Of a DNA stretch of 64,000 bases, positions 12,096 through 24,500 are shown piece after piece. Position 1 is the first letter of the stretch. Each line of letters opens with the position of its first letter. The stretch spans positions 3,162,001 through 3,226,000 of the forward strand of contig JAFEKR010000001.1 of assembly GCA_019022495.1 (NCBI GenBank), read 5' to 3'. This DNA comes from Epichloe hybrida (lineage: Eukaryota; Ascomycota; Sordariomycetes; Hypocreales; Clavicipitaceae). A model generated the notes under the pieces. That model had not been told where the DNA came from, did no database searches, and worked only from the letters and a program-made list of their open reading frames with translations. The translations under genes and the position numbers were made by a program.

Positions 12096-13997
12096 CCCTA
12101 TTAACCTTTACTTATATATAAGTAATTAATACCTTATTATAGGATTTACTTTCTTTATAAACCATTAGACTACTTTTGTATTTAATAGGAAATAAGGATA
12201 TCTATACTATTTTAATAGTATAGATAAGGGATAAATAACTTGGTTTACTAACTTTGTATATGGATAGGGGTAGATTATATAGCTTATAAATTACCCCTCT
12301 GATTTTAAAGTAATTATAGTCCTAGTGATAGAGCAGAAAGGAAACTAGGAATATAGGTATATATACCTAGGGTTCCTTCTCTAGATAATCCGCTGTCAGG
12401 TTAGTTACTAAGTAATTAATTTACTATTAGAAGATTAAAATGCACTAAATAAGTATAATATTAAGTTTAAATAACTATGCACTTTTAGAGGAGACTTAAC
12501 TATTAACTAATGCTTTAAACTATATCTTAAAGACTAGATAGTAACTAATAATATCCTGGACCTAAAGTATAGCTATGTAAAAGCACTTAAAAGAACTATA
12601 AGAGTTCTATAAGATATAGCTATAAATAAACTTAGAATAGGAGATTAATTACTAAGGGAATTATTATACTAGAAGGACTTTAACCTCTAATACTTAATAT
12701 AATATATAGTAAAATACTTAATGCCTTACTTTATAACCTAGATAGTTAGTAAAGGACTCCTTATTAGCACTACACTTATGCCTTAGAAGCTTTAAGTTAC
12801 TAATAAGAGTTATTTAATTAAATAGTATACTAATATAGTAAAGTATAATAAGCTTTATGTTTAGGATTTCTAGTAACCTATAGCTTATGTCTTTACTAAT
12901 AACCCTAAAGTCTTTAATATTAGTATATAAGAAATACTATGTAATTAGGAAAGATAAATATAGTAAGACACTAGAGGAGTTTCACCCCTAGTTAAACTAG
13001 AGAAGCTAAGATTAAGTAGAAGGGGAAGTTATTATTTATTATAAGTATCTTTATTAGTGTTATTATTTATTATTAAATAAGAAGTAATGCTAGCGTCCTT
13101 AGCTTTAAAGCTTAAAGCACTCTAATAAGGAAAATAAGATTAAATATCTAACACTACTAAATAAGCTCTCTAAAAATAGTAAGTAATAATAAGTAAGCTA
13201 CTATAATTAGACATAGAAAACTAGCTAAGGTTACTATGAATCTATAAAGTTATTAGATAAGAGCAAGTGTATAGCTATAGAACCTTAGCTAAGTAAGTAG
13301 AAGAAAAGATAATTTAATAACTACTTAGAGATATAGGATAAGCTATAATAATTAATCTCCTTCCTTTTCTTAAGGCATAGAGAGTAGTATAAAGAAAAAT
13401 CGTTATATATTTACTAATATTATTTATATACGCGTCTATAGTACCGCCTAGCCTAGTCCCTTATAGAATATAGGCTAAGATTATTAAAGCTTACTAATAG
13501 GAGAAGAAGCGTGCCTAAGGATTATTTAATTAACGTAAAACCTAAGAAAAGAGAGTAGTATAGTAGGATATAAAGCGCTTTACTATTTGTACCCTATTGC
13601 TAATATTACTTACTATATACCTATGAACACTAAAGACACTAAAGCTCTCTTAAGAAATAAGGAATTTAGGTCTTTAGTTAGGGAGGTCTTATTTACTTTC
13701 TCTTTTTCCCTCTTTACTTTATATAATTTTCTTTTTTTTTTCCTTTCTTCCTTATATCTTTACTTTTTCTTTTACTTTTCTATCCTTTTTATTATTTCTT
13801 TTACTTACCTTAATACTCCTTTTCCTACTATATAGGATTTAGCTATATAAAATTAATTAGCCTAGGCTTATATATAATAGATTAAATAGTTTCTCTACCC
13901 TTTTTATATAATATTAGTTACTAACCACACTTATAAGGCGCTTTTAGGTTTTAGTGTGTATAACTAGTTAGGGGTAACTAGTGCATACCTAGGGAGG
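12096..13997. other. AT-rich repeat debris, unclassified
   Basis: Many in-frame stops on both strands. Some lysine-rich gag-like reading occurs on the plus strand at about 12,430-13,330, but no zinc knuckle is clear. A strongly polypyrimidine block lies at 13,690-13,835. The short open frame there (13,587-13,835) is low-complexity Phe/Leu/Tyr and is not called a gene. Confidence 0.4.
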
Positions 13998-14500
13998 TGT
14001 TATATGCCTTAAGATACGCGCCTAAAAACGCGATCACGATAATAAGTGCTAAGGCTCAAGGATAGGAATATTATAACAAGGGGATGACAATATTAGTCAT
14101 CTTAGCAAGAGGATTAATTGATTTATAAAGGGACTATATATAGCTAGATTTTATAAGAGCTACTACACACTACTAAATTCTTACTTTTGCCTTACCCTTT
14201 TGCTTTAGCTAATATTAATAGCTTTAGCTAATATTAACTCTTGCTTCGGCTAATATTAGATCTGATATTGTGAAATATATATTGAGAAGAACCCCCCCCC
14301 CCTTCTCTAATTAAAACGCTGCTTCTAATCTAATAGACTATTTAATCTAGGATATCTCTGTATAATAAGATAGTCCTAGCCGTTGTTATAATTAATATCA
14401 TTAAGTTAATTAACCCCTCTATTATGTGTAGGCTCTAGAGCTACTCGCGATCGTAGGCTAGCATCGTGTCTTTTGGGGTGTTGTTTTCCGCTTGACAAAA
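13998..14500 (+). repeat. LTR-like segment
   Basis: A purine run GGGAGG is followed by TGTTATATGCC at 13998, as at a 3' LTR boundary. The segment is less RIP-mutated than its flanks and has a TATATATAG box near 14,140, a triplicated TAGCTAATATTAA-type word near 14,205-14,250, and an 11-C run at 14,292-14,302. No second copy occurs in the window, so the right end is uncertain. Confidence 0.35.
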
Positions 14501-14509
14501 TATCTAAGG

Positions 14510-16620
14510 ACCTAGGGGATAGCTTCCTACTGTTTATTAAAGATACTAATTAGTTATAGGATATAATTAGATCTAGGGATATCTTTAGTGCCTTTATAGT
14601 AAACTCTAATATCTAGCGTAGCCTATGCTAGATTAATAGTGCTATCTTTATTATCTTTATATTATCTTATAGGTTTGCCCTAGGGTATAATAAGTCTAAG
14701 CCTTTACTAGTCTATAAACTCTAGTAGTTTGTTTACTTTATTAGTTTTCCTATTTAGCTTATCCTAGAGGGGGTGCTTTTAGTTAAAGTTGCTTATAAAT
14801 ACGCTTTAGTTATAAGGCTTCTTTAGGTTAATTATATGAATAAGGGTGTTTTAGTTATTACTATATCCCTCTAAGTAAAGGGAGTAAATATTAACTCCTT
14901 ATAGCTTTACTAGTAACTAGTTAGTCCCTCCCTAGGCTAACTATAACCTTACTCTGTGTTTCTTGTTTATATATACTGTATTATATTTGTTATAGTGTGT
15001 AAGTTAGAACTAGGCAAGGCCTAGTACTAGGGGCTACGGGTTTCTTATATGTTCCTATTCTTTAATTATAATTATATCTATATTAGTCTAGTAATAAAGC
15101 GCTATATATACTAGTTTATTTTTCTTATTTATATTCTAGAAAAGGACTTATAATATTATTATATTAATTAGGGGGGTTGTTAGTTACTGCTATCTTATGC
15201 TAGCTTTATTCTAGCTCTAAGTCGCTTTGCGTACTATCTAATGCTTCCTAATCTTAGTTATTTAGTGCTTTATTTTATATTTATAGGGTATTCTCTCTTT
15301 CTACTTACTATAATAATAGGTTTTACTACTATACTAGGTCTCTTATAGGGTGTAGTTAAGCCTTTACTTAGGGAGTATATAGTAAAGCAGGAGGGCTGCT
15401 TAAGATATCTTACTTTAGTGGTATTTTACTTCTCTTTTAGGATAGGGTAGTCCCTTAACTAGGCTAGGTATAGTCTAAAGTATAGGATATAGTTCTCCTT
15501 TACTTATTTATCTTTTATAGGGTAGGAGGACTTTTTATTCTTATAATAGCTAGCTTTATACCTACTATACCTTAGTGCTACCTTATAGAACTTAGCTATA
15601 TAGCTAGTTTAGAAGTAATTATAGCACTATTAGGGTTATAAGGTCTTATTATATAGTTTAGTTTAGAAAAGCTTTACTTTAAAGACTATACTATCTTAGT
15701 ATATCTTATTAGTATCTTTTACTTTAGCTAGGCCTAGTATTAGAGTAGTTCTTTAGGTGCCTTTACCCTAGGGTTATCTTACTATTACCTTTACTATATT
15801 TACCTTATTAGCTTTTCTAATTTCTATTACTAGGTTCTTAAGAGAGGTATATTTAGTTAGGAATCCTTTAATAATAACGCTAAGTATATAATAGTAAAGG
15901 GCTACCTCTAGCCTAAATGCTTTAGTAATCTATTTTTAGTCTTCTTTATATTAGGTAGTATTTCCTTTAAAGGTAATAATTATATTCTTACTAGGGAGTC
16001 TTTTAGCTACTACTACTATAGTCTAGCCTATAGCTTTATTTACTACTATTACTATATCTTCCATGCCCCTAGACTAGAGTAATTTCTAGATAATATTCCC
16101 TTTAATAAGTACCTCTTAGTCCTATTTACTAGGGATCTAGAGGGGGGGAGGTAAGCTATTTATTTATTTAGGAGCTAGGCTAGTAGTAATACTTACCTAG
16201 GTTAGAGTGTTACTTCCTTTAGTTCCTTCTTTAATAGCCTCTTTAAGGGCTTATTTAAGAGCTTCTTTAGTAGTATAAATATTACTATTATTATAGTTTA
16301 TTACCTTTACTTTAGCTTAGGTATAGTCTATTACCTATCTAGTAATAGCTTTAGTAATACGCTATACCTAAGTAACTTTATTACTAGGGATAAGGCTTAT
16401 AATTTTATTATAGTATTTTGTATTATCTAGATGTTTAAATTAGATCCGGTCTATTATAGGGTTATTCTTGCTACTCTAAATGTTAAACTATTCTATTCCT
16501 ATGCTTAGGTAGTAGTAGCTCTATACTAGCCCCCTTTCTCTTAAGTTAATTACTATTAGCATATTTACACTCCTACTACTAGCTTTATTATAATATAATA
16601 TTATAGGGGGGGGTAAATAG
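14510..16620 (-). mobile_element. Tad-type LINE remnant (ORF1 plus start of ORF2)
   Basis: Minus-strand translation gives an ORF1-like protein. The block AKRLPSKNIIITFKG*TT*YKED lies near 16,000, matching the RLPSGD block of fungal LINE ORF1 proteins. A degraded CCHC cluster near 15,500-15,620 reads QCYNYF*TSYIAKFYKVALRYS, with Tyr/Phe replacing Cys as C-to-T change would cause. An endonuclease-like start follows from about 15,080 downward. Reverse transcriptase is absent: the element is cut off at about 14,510 by the LTR-like segment. Confidence 0.65.
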
Positions 16621-16649
16621 AGGTAAGCAATTCAAATATTAATGTGGTT

Positions 16650-19600
16650 TGTATTTTAGAGACAATTCCGGACCTTTAGAGCGGTGCGGAAGTTTGTGCG
16701 AAGGTTTTTTTAATCTTAATACCTTTAATCTTATTAGATTAACATAAGAGCTATAATTACGTAACTTACCCTTCTATCCTAATAGTCGCTTTATTACTTA
16801 TAATAAACCTCTTAAATACCTTATTTAGCAATACCTTCGTGAATATATTAGCAAGGTTATTATTCCTATTAATCCATCTAATCTCATAAATCTCTTATTA
16901 CTTATATAATTAACAAAGAGCCATAATATTAATTATAAGGCACTTCTCTTTTATAGTACTAAGCTTAACAAGGTATTTATATAAAGAGTATAAATTAGTA
17001 TAAATAATAATAGGAATTATAGGGAGGTTCAATTAGTATGTAATTAACCTAAGTGTTATTAAGATTATATAAGCTATATTAGCACTAGTAACTATACTAT
17101 AAATCTTAGAGGTAAGCACACTTCTTATAACTCTCTTGCTCTTAGTAGAGCTATAGTATATAATATTACCTTAGATTATAAAGGTACCTTCTTTTTAGAC
17201 TTTACTAGCTAGGATAAGCATATAGCCTAGTTAAGAAGTAAGGTCTTAGTTATTAGTAAATAATCTATTTATAAATACAAAAAGTTTTACTTTCTTAAGA
17301 TTAAATAGTATAAACCTTAATCCTTAGTCTAGATTATTAATTTACTATTAAATTCATTAATTTAGGTTCTTTATATCTTAGAATAACAAGTCTTAGTGTT
17401 ATGTAGTAACAAAGAGGTTAAAATAGGCTTTAGGCTAGTAAATTAAGGTAATATACATGCCTTAAGCTTGTTATTCTATATATGCCTATTTTAAATTAGT
17501 TAGGATTAATTAAAGCTTTTTACTCTAGCCTTTCTACCTTAGCGTAATTATATTATTTTTAAGAGTAATAATACTGTTAAAAATAAGACCTATTTTTAGC
17601 CCTTTTCTAGTTAAAGACCCTTTTTATTACTAGCTTGCATTGCAAGCCTGACAGCTGCACTGCAGCTGTCAACGGTCGCGAGGGCAGCTATCAATGGCTG
17701 CGACCGACCGTGTGGATGACTAATTAGTCAATTGCGTTGTGGCTGTAAGTGTGGCCACAACCACGCCACTAGTAATTAGGTAAGCTAGGGTGACGTAAGC
17801 TAGGTTGACGTAAGCAGGTTACCCTACACATAACTTACCCTATAGCTATCTTTGACAATAATCTTCTCTTTATCTAGAGGTTGTACAAAAGTTTCACATA
17901 GAGCAAATTAAAGCTTAAAGATAGGGCTTTCTTTTTATGTAAGGTTATTTTTTAGACTAAAAGTTAGTGTATACAGGTTGCTAGCTAGTATGGTAATGAG
18001 TTGATTTTTTGGTTTTTACATATAAATAAATTTTACGGAAAATTAAAAGTAACCTGTAAGACCCTGTTAGCGGCCTGAATTCACTAATATAGTTAGTAAG
18101 TGTATAAGAGAAAGAAGATCTTTTTAACTAGCTAGATAGCTAGTTCTCTTAACTAATAACAGCCGCATTACCTGTATAATATATCTAAAATTAATTCTAT
18201 TGCTTTATAAGATATTATAAAAGTAATTTAAATTAAATTCTATTAGTTAATAACTACTATAACCTTCCGTTGCGTTGCGTTAATTGATTTAACGTTGCAG
18301 CCCTATTAGTCCCTAACCGTAGAGCTTGCACCCGTACAGCTGTTGCTAGCTAGCAACTAGCTCCCTACATTTCAATAAATACTACTATTAAAGGTTAGTA
18401 AGTTCCCTATAGAAAGGATTTGCTTTAGTTTAGTAGTAAAAGAAGTAGCTTTTAATTAATCTTTCTCTTATTAAGAAAACTTATAGTTAGATAGTCTAAT
18501 TATATTATTAGTTTATATCCCTTTACACATAAAGGTTAGGTTCTCCTTTATTATTATAAGCAAGTATAAGTTAAATATAAAGGTTATTATCTAAAGCATT
18601 TCTCTATAGTAACAATAATATATTACCTACTAGTAAGTGCTAGCTTCTATAATACTATATAAAAGCTTAATTACTTATATTATTATACCTATAAGGTATA
18701 GGTAATAGATTTAGATAGGGATTTAGGCTAGAATTATATAACTAAGAAGCGTTTGTGCTTATACATAGGCCTATGTAATATTACGAAGCTAGAGAATAAG
18801 GCCTAGTAATAATAACATAGGTGTTATTACAAGGATTAATTGCTAGCTAGCTTATTAGATTATTAGGGCCTGTGTGAGAATTACTAGCTTCTCTTTATTA
18901 CTATAGCCTTAGATTATAAGCCTTAACTTCTTATATAGATCCATTATCTTACCCTTTACCTTATTAATAATATAGGAATTAAAAATTCAAGTTTCACTAT
19001 ACTCTCTTTTATTATACTTAATAAATTTAAACATGCCTTATTTAATTAAAGCATTAATTTTAGCTTTAGTAAACCGCTTAAAGGGTTCACTAGGGGTCTT
19101 AATAATTCCTTCCTTATGTAATTAGATCGTAAGCTTAAGATTAAAGCTTTCCTTAGCTAATAGAAAGATATTAGTCTTATCTTTTATTTAATTTACGTAA
19201 TTAATATTAGATATAATAATAGGAGGGTTCTTCTAAGGTCTTCTAGGTCCTTACCTTAGGGGATTAATAAGAGAGGTAGTTATAGGCTATAGAGGGGTAT
19301 CTTAGTTCTCTACGCTCTTAAGAGGTCTCTCTTTATTAGGATTTTTATAAAAAGGCCTAATAAAGGTTAATCTAAAGGCCTTAGGGCCTTAAGGGAGCTT
19401 AAGAGTATAGGCCTTACTTTCTATAGCTAATAGCTTATAGGGGTCTCTCTATCCTTTACCTTTACGCTATATATATATAAGTAATCCTAGTAGGAGTTTA
19501 ATAGTTATAGAGGTATTAGGACTATTCCTTATAGTAAGGGTATTACTAACCTTTTATTAGGTATAAATATACTTAACTTCCTTTATTACTAGTTAGATTA

Positions 19601-21318
19601 TAAGGGCTTATTATATAATATCTAGTAATAGAGGTAATTCCTTAACTATATAAGGATACGCGCTAAAAATAAGGACTATTAGTATAAGACTATTTAATCC
19701 TATAGTGTTATTTATAGCTTTAACTACTATTTATAACACTATAGGCTCTAGTGTTATTAGGCATTCTTATCTAATAATATTATAGGCTCTTTAGAGTAGC
19801 CTATAATATTACTTAACCTTACTAATACTATAGTAAGCCTTAATAGGGATGTCTTTAATCTTATTTACTATTAATAATATAAGCTACTTAAATTCCTTGC
19901 CTCTAAAGGTTATTCTAGTATCTATAATAATTAAATCCAGGGGGCCTAGATAGATATTAATCTAGTAAAGATAGAGTGCTTCTTACGTAGTCTTTATAGA
20001 GATATCCTTAATAAATCTAGCTATATTAAAGGATATAGCTATATTAATAACTTATAGGATAGGGTGGTTACTATTAATATCTATAATATCTATAATAATT
20101 TTATAATTATAAGCATATTTATCCTAAAGGGTAAATTTAAATTAATATAGGCTATTCATATATAATTAGCATTACTAGCAAACCTTAGTTAGTTTATTAA
20201 TAGCTTTAAACTTAACCTTATGCCTTAATTTACATAGTAAATCATAAAGGCATTAAACTAAAGGGTATTTAAAGTATTAATATAATTAATAAAGCTTAAT
20301 CTCTATAAGATAACTCTAAGTAATACTTTCTTCTTTATTAAGGAGCATTTACATATGCTCTTATTTATATATAATAGGAACCTTAATATTCCCTTACTAT
20401 AGAATATTCTCTAATATATAAAAATTAATCTTTAGGTAAGTTATATTATTAAGGCATAAGAGAAAGGGAGTATTTATAGGGATTACCTAAAAGAGAATAA
20501 TTCTAAATAAAGTTAGCACTTTAATTAATCTAAGTGCCTTAATTAGCTCTCTAGGGCTAAATTTAATCTTTACCTTCCTAGTATTTAACCTATTAAGTAT
20601 AATAGTTAGTATTATACTTTATAAAGCTAAGAATTAAGGGTAGCTTGCTAATAAATATCCTATAGTACTTATATTAGCTATAATGCCTTTAAAGGTTCTA
20701 GATAAATATTATCCTTTAAGTGTAAATACACTTAGTGCCTTATCTAGTTCCTAAAGATTAAATAAATCCTTCTTAGCTAAAGTATAAATTATTATATAAC
20801 TAGTGAGAATCTTAGTAGTTACATGGCTATTATAGGTGGTCCTATATGTAAAGAAGCTTATAGGTACTTAGCTATTATTATTTTCTTTACTAAAACTAAG
20901 TTCTATTAGGTATTGGTTAATATTATTATCTTTAGCTAATTTAGAATTATTATTACCTTTATACTATATTAGGAATGTATTATATAAAGAAGCTATTAAG
21001 TCTATGCTAGAATAATTCTTAAAGCGTTAGAATACTTTCTTCTAGTCCTTATCTAAGTGCTTAGTTAACTAATAACCTTCTTTTCCATATATATAACACT
21101 TTTTTAAGCGGTAAGGCTTACTCTTTAATATAAATTAACTATATTAGGCTTCCTTACCTTTTCTATTATACCTATAGTTAGTCTAAAAGTATTTCTTAGT
21201 GCTAGCTTCTGTAAGGAATTACTATTAATTAATTAAAGCTTTAGATTTACTAATTAATATCCTTATCTATTTATAAAAGCGTTAGAGGTTAATAGGAGAA
21301 TTAATAATATAGGCCCTA
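16650..21318 (-). mobile_element. Copia D: decayed Ty1/copia, minus strand, interrupted twice
   Basis: On the minus strand a gag zinc-knuckle region reads CYIYGKEGY near 21,080-21,100, where CYICGKEGC is expected. Integrase/RT debris follows. The element ends with an RNase H tail (EIRWINRNNNLANIFTKVLLNK at about 16,850-16,900, then a VRIEGWV-like end near 16,765), which is the usual end of fungal Copia pol. A solo LTR is inserted at 17575-18377, and Copia B is inserted in its gag at 21319. The 5' remainder may continue beyond 28,078. Confidence 0.7.
17575..18377 (+). repeat. Solo LTR with 5-bp target duplication AATAC
   Basis: Starts TGTTAAAAATAAGACC and ends TTTCAATA. It is flanked on both sides by AATAC (17570-17574 and 18378-18382). 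It is the same LTR family as 5147-5970, in opposite orientation. With no internal region it is a recombination-derived solo LTR inside Copia D. The terminal TA instead of CA is a RIP-type change. Confidence 0.88.
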
Positions 21319-21575
21319 TGTTGATTCCTTCGGATCTTCATTAGTTCAATCGTGGCCAAAGACCAGACCAATTATGGGTCTAGCGCGATGCACGCAATAC
21401 GATTAGCTGCATTAATTCGCCACCCCCTTTTATGCCCCACATATAGATTTCGCCTACTTTTCTAGTATCTAGACTTTCCCTCTCTTCTCCCTCTTTCCTA
21501 GCTAACTAACTAACTATTATTAACTTTAATTTATATAGGATTTATTACTTACGTAGGACCTTAGTGTAACTAACA
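21319..21575 (+). repeat. 5' LTR of Copia B
   Basis: 257 bp, TGTTGATT...AACTAACA, preceded by CCCTA. It contains a preserved CTAACTAACTAACTA run near 21,500. Confidence 0.92.
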
Positions 21576-24500
21576 CTAATTAGTAGTTAACTTTATAACC
21601 ATAGATAAGCTAGGTATTATAAGAAGAGATATTTCTATAAATGCTACTACTACTACCCCTTATTATGCCATAATAGTTATTATGGTAAAGAGGCATAACT
21701 ACATAAGTATGCTAAAGGAAGAGACTAGAATCCTAGTTATAGGCTTATTAGGCTTCTAAGGAATTAATCTATTAACCCTTAGGCTTAGGGATATAACTTC
21801 ATTATATCTATCTAGGATATTGTTATTAATTATCGATTTTATTGTCTATTACAAGAAAACCAACTAAATAACCGAATCTATTACCGCAAGGCATTTATTT
21901 CGAACCTAACGTTAAACAACCTTAGCTAAGCTAGCTAATATATCTATAACTTCTCTATAAATATTCCCTTTATCTAACAGACCTTTAATCTATTCGTACA
22001 AGCATCTATAGCTTGTTTTTTGCCCCCTTTATTATTAGTACTATTTGCCCTGTACTTATTAGTAAGAGAGAGAGTTTACCTCCTTCCCTCCCTTTTATAA
22101 AAAACAGGAAGTAGTAATTCCTATTATTCCCTTATTACTTTTCCTATTATTTTCTAGGAACTTTTAAAACTTATATTACTTTCTTTATCTCTATTAATTT
22201 ATTTTTATTATTACTTTTGCTACTTTTACTGCTTTTTCTTTTATTTTTCCTGTTTTTGTAATCTTCTAATTTCATTAGAGTAGTAACGCTCCTGAAATAT
22301 AAAAGAAGAACCTTGTAATAGCAATAGGTAAACATAGGAGCTTAATTAGTAGTAAAAACAACAAATTAGCAATATTCCTTTTATAGTTAAAGATAGCAGA
22401 GGAATCTAGACCTTTTATAAGAGCAAAGGCTACTAGTAATAGCAAGGCTCTAACTATTACCCCTAAAAGACCCTAAGAGCATAAGTTACCCTTATGCCTT
22501 TAATAGCTTACTTATAACTTCTCTAGTAATTAGAAAGAATCCGTTAAGCTAGATGTAAAGACTACTACATAGCTTAAGCTTAATAACTAGATTATAAGAT
22601 TTATTAACCTTAGTAAGCATTAAGGATAAAGAGATAATAACCTATAGGAATTATTCTAAGAAGACTTTAAAGGCTAGTCTAAAGACACCTTTAAAAGGGC
22701 ATCCAAGGATGTTATTAGAGAATTATATAATTCCTTATAAGATTACGGCGTCCTTATTAGGCAAGGCCTAGGATATTTAATCCTAGTATTACTTAAGGAA
22801 GTGCTTTATTAAACCTTAGTGCCCCTTTAGTTATAGGAAAGATTACAAGAGAGACTATAATTTTCCAAACCCCTAGAACCTTAATATTAATAGTCCTAAT
22901 AACCTACCCTAGAAATTAACCTTCCCTAACCCTAGAGATTACTTAAACCCTTATAAAAACCCCTGCGATAATCCCTATTATATTAATAGCTCTATCCAGA
23001 TAATCATTATTAAGAATAACTAGTAGACTATTATTCATAATAAATTATGCCTTTATAGCAACTCCCCTCTGAGGATTAGATTATAAAGAAAATCTCAGAG
23101 CTTATAAAGATATATAAGGATAGTAACTACTATAGTGAAAAGCTATATAACTTCTTAATGCTAAAGATTACGCTCTTTAAAAATAAGTGTAATAGAATTA
23201 ACCTTCCTTAAATGCATTATTAGAAGGCTTTCCCTATTATATTAATAAGTAATACTAAGTAATACTACCTTAATTACCTCTTTAGGAATAACTATTCCTA
23301 TAAAGAGATAATTACCTATATTTATTAACGCTTTAAGATAGAAAGTAACTAGTAATTCTATTACTACTAATAGAGTAGTATAATATTAAAGAATATAATT
23401 AAGAAGAACCCTAATAAAAGCAAGCTTAATTGCCTTAAGATTACGTTATTAACCCTTAAGAAGATCTATAGAGGACTATACCCTACTAAAATAGTAGATA
23501 CTAAGCTCTATAAGTAGGCCTTAAATACTGTAGCTAGTGTGCCTGAATATTAGATAGTGAAATATATATACTCCCTAGGCTTTAAAAGTCTTGCTAGAGA
23601 CCTTTATAAGGTAATTACTATTATAGAATTAAATAAGAAGTCCTTCTAATACCTTTAGTACTAATAAGGAGACTCTCTAGAGGCTATGTTTACTAATTAT
23701 TAGTATAGATAATAATCCTATAGCGGAGGAAGCTATTATAAGCAAAGCCCTAGGCTAAGCACTAAGCACTACTTTGTGTGTAGTAAGAGCGGCTACTAGT
23801 TCTCTAATCACTTTACTAAAGAATATTAAAAGGAAAAAGACTGCTAGTAGGCTAGTAAAACATATTATATACCCCCTTTAGAGAAGAGATTCTAGGTATT
23901 CCTTACCTTATATAAAGGGTAGGATAATAACAAGCCTAATAAAGGCTTAGGTTAGAATTAGGAATTATATCTTTTAGCTTACATAGAAGCTAAAGATAAT
24001 AATAATAATATGGAGGAGCTACTATTAATAGTATACCTAAGTATTATATAATTCTTCTACTCCGGATTACAGACTAACTATAACGCCGCTAATGTTAATG
24101 TTCTTATAACCCTAAATAATTAAGCCTTCTAACACGTATTCCTTAGGGAGGAGCTCTATAAGCTATAAGAGTGTAATAAAGGCTTAATTTACTATATCTC
24201 TAAAGAACACTATTCTAAAGAGGTCTTTAGAGGGATTATACCTAATACTAGCGCTATAGGAAAGTTAACTATAGGAGAGGTATAAGTAAAGGCTTTATTA
24301 AGATTAATACCTTTATTAAAGGTAACCCCTTGTGAACCCTAAATTATTATATTTAGCGCTAGATTAGTAGTTATAAGAGGAATCCTTTATATGCCTATAG
24401 AACTTAGAGAGCTTAAATTCTATATCCTTAATATAGCTACCCTATTTCTCTTCTTAATTACTAATATAAATAAGATATAAGTTAAGATTAATAACCTTGC

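Noticed and set aside
13587..13835. Open frame of 82 codons in the AT-rich block.
   Set aside because: Phe/Leu/Tyr low complexity from a polypyrimidine tract; no homology and no start context.
5147..18377. A 13-kb DNA transposon (Starship/large-TIR type) bounded by about 800-bp inverted repeats at 5147-5970 and 17575-18377.
   Set aside because: Each copy has LTR termini (TGTTAAAA...TTTYAAYA). The right copy has its own AATAC target duplication and the left one is followed by a tRNA primer site, so they are separate LTR insertions in opposite orientation. No tyrosine recombinase was seen.
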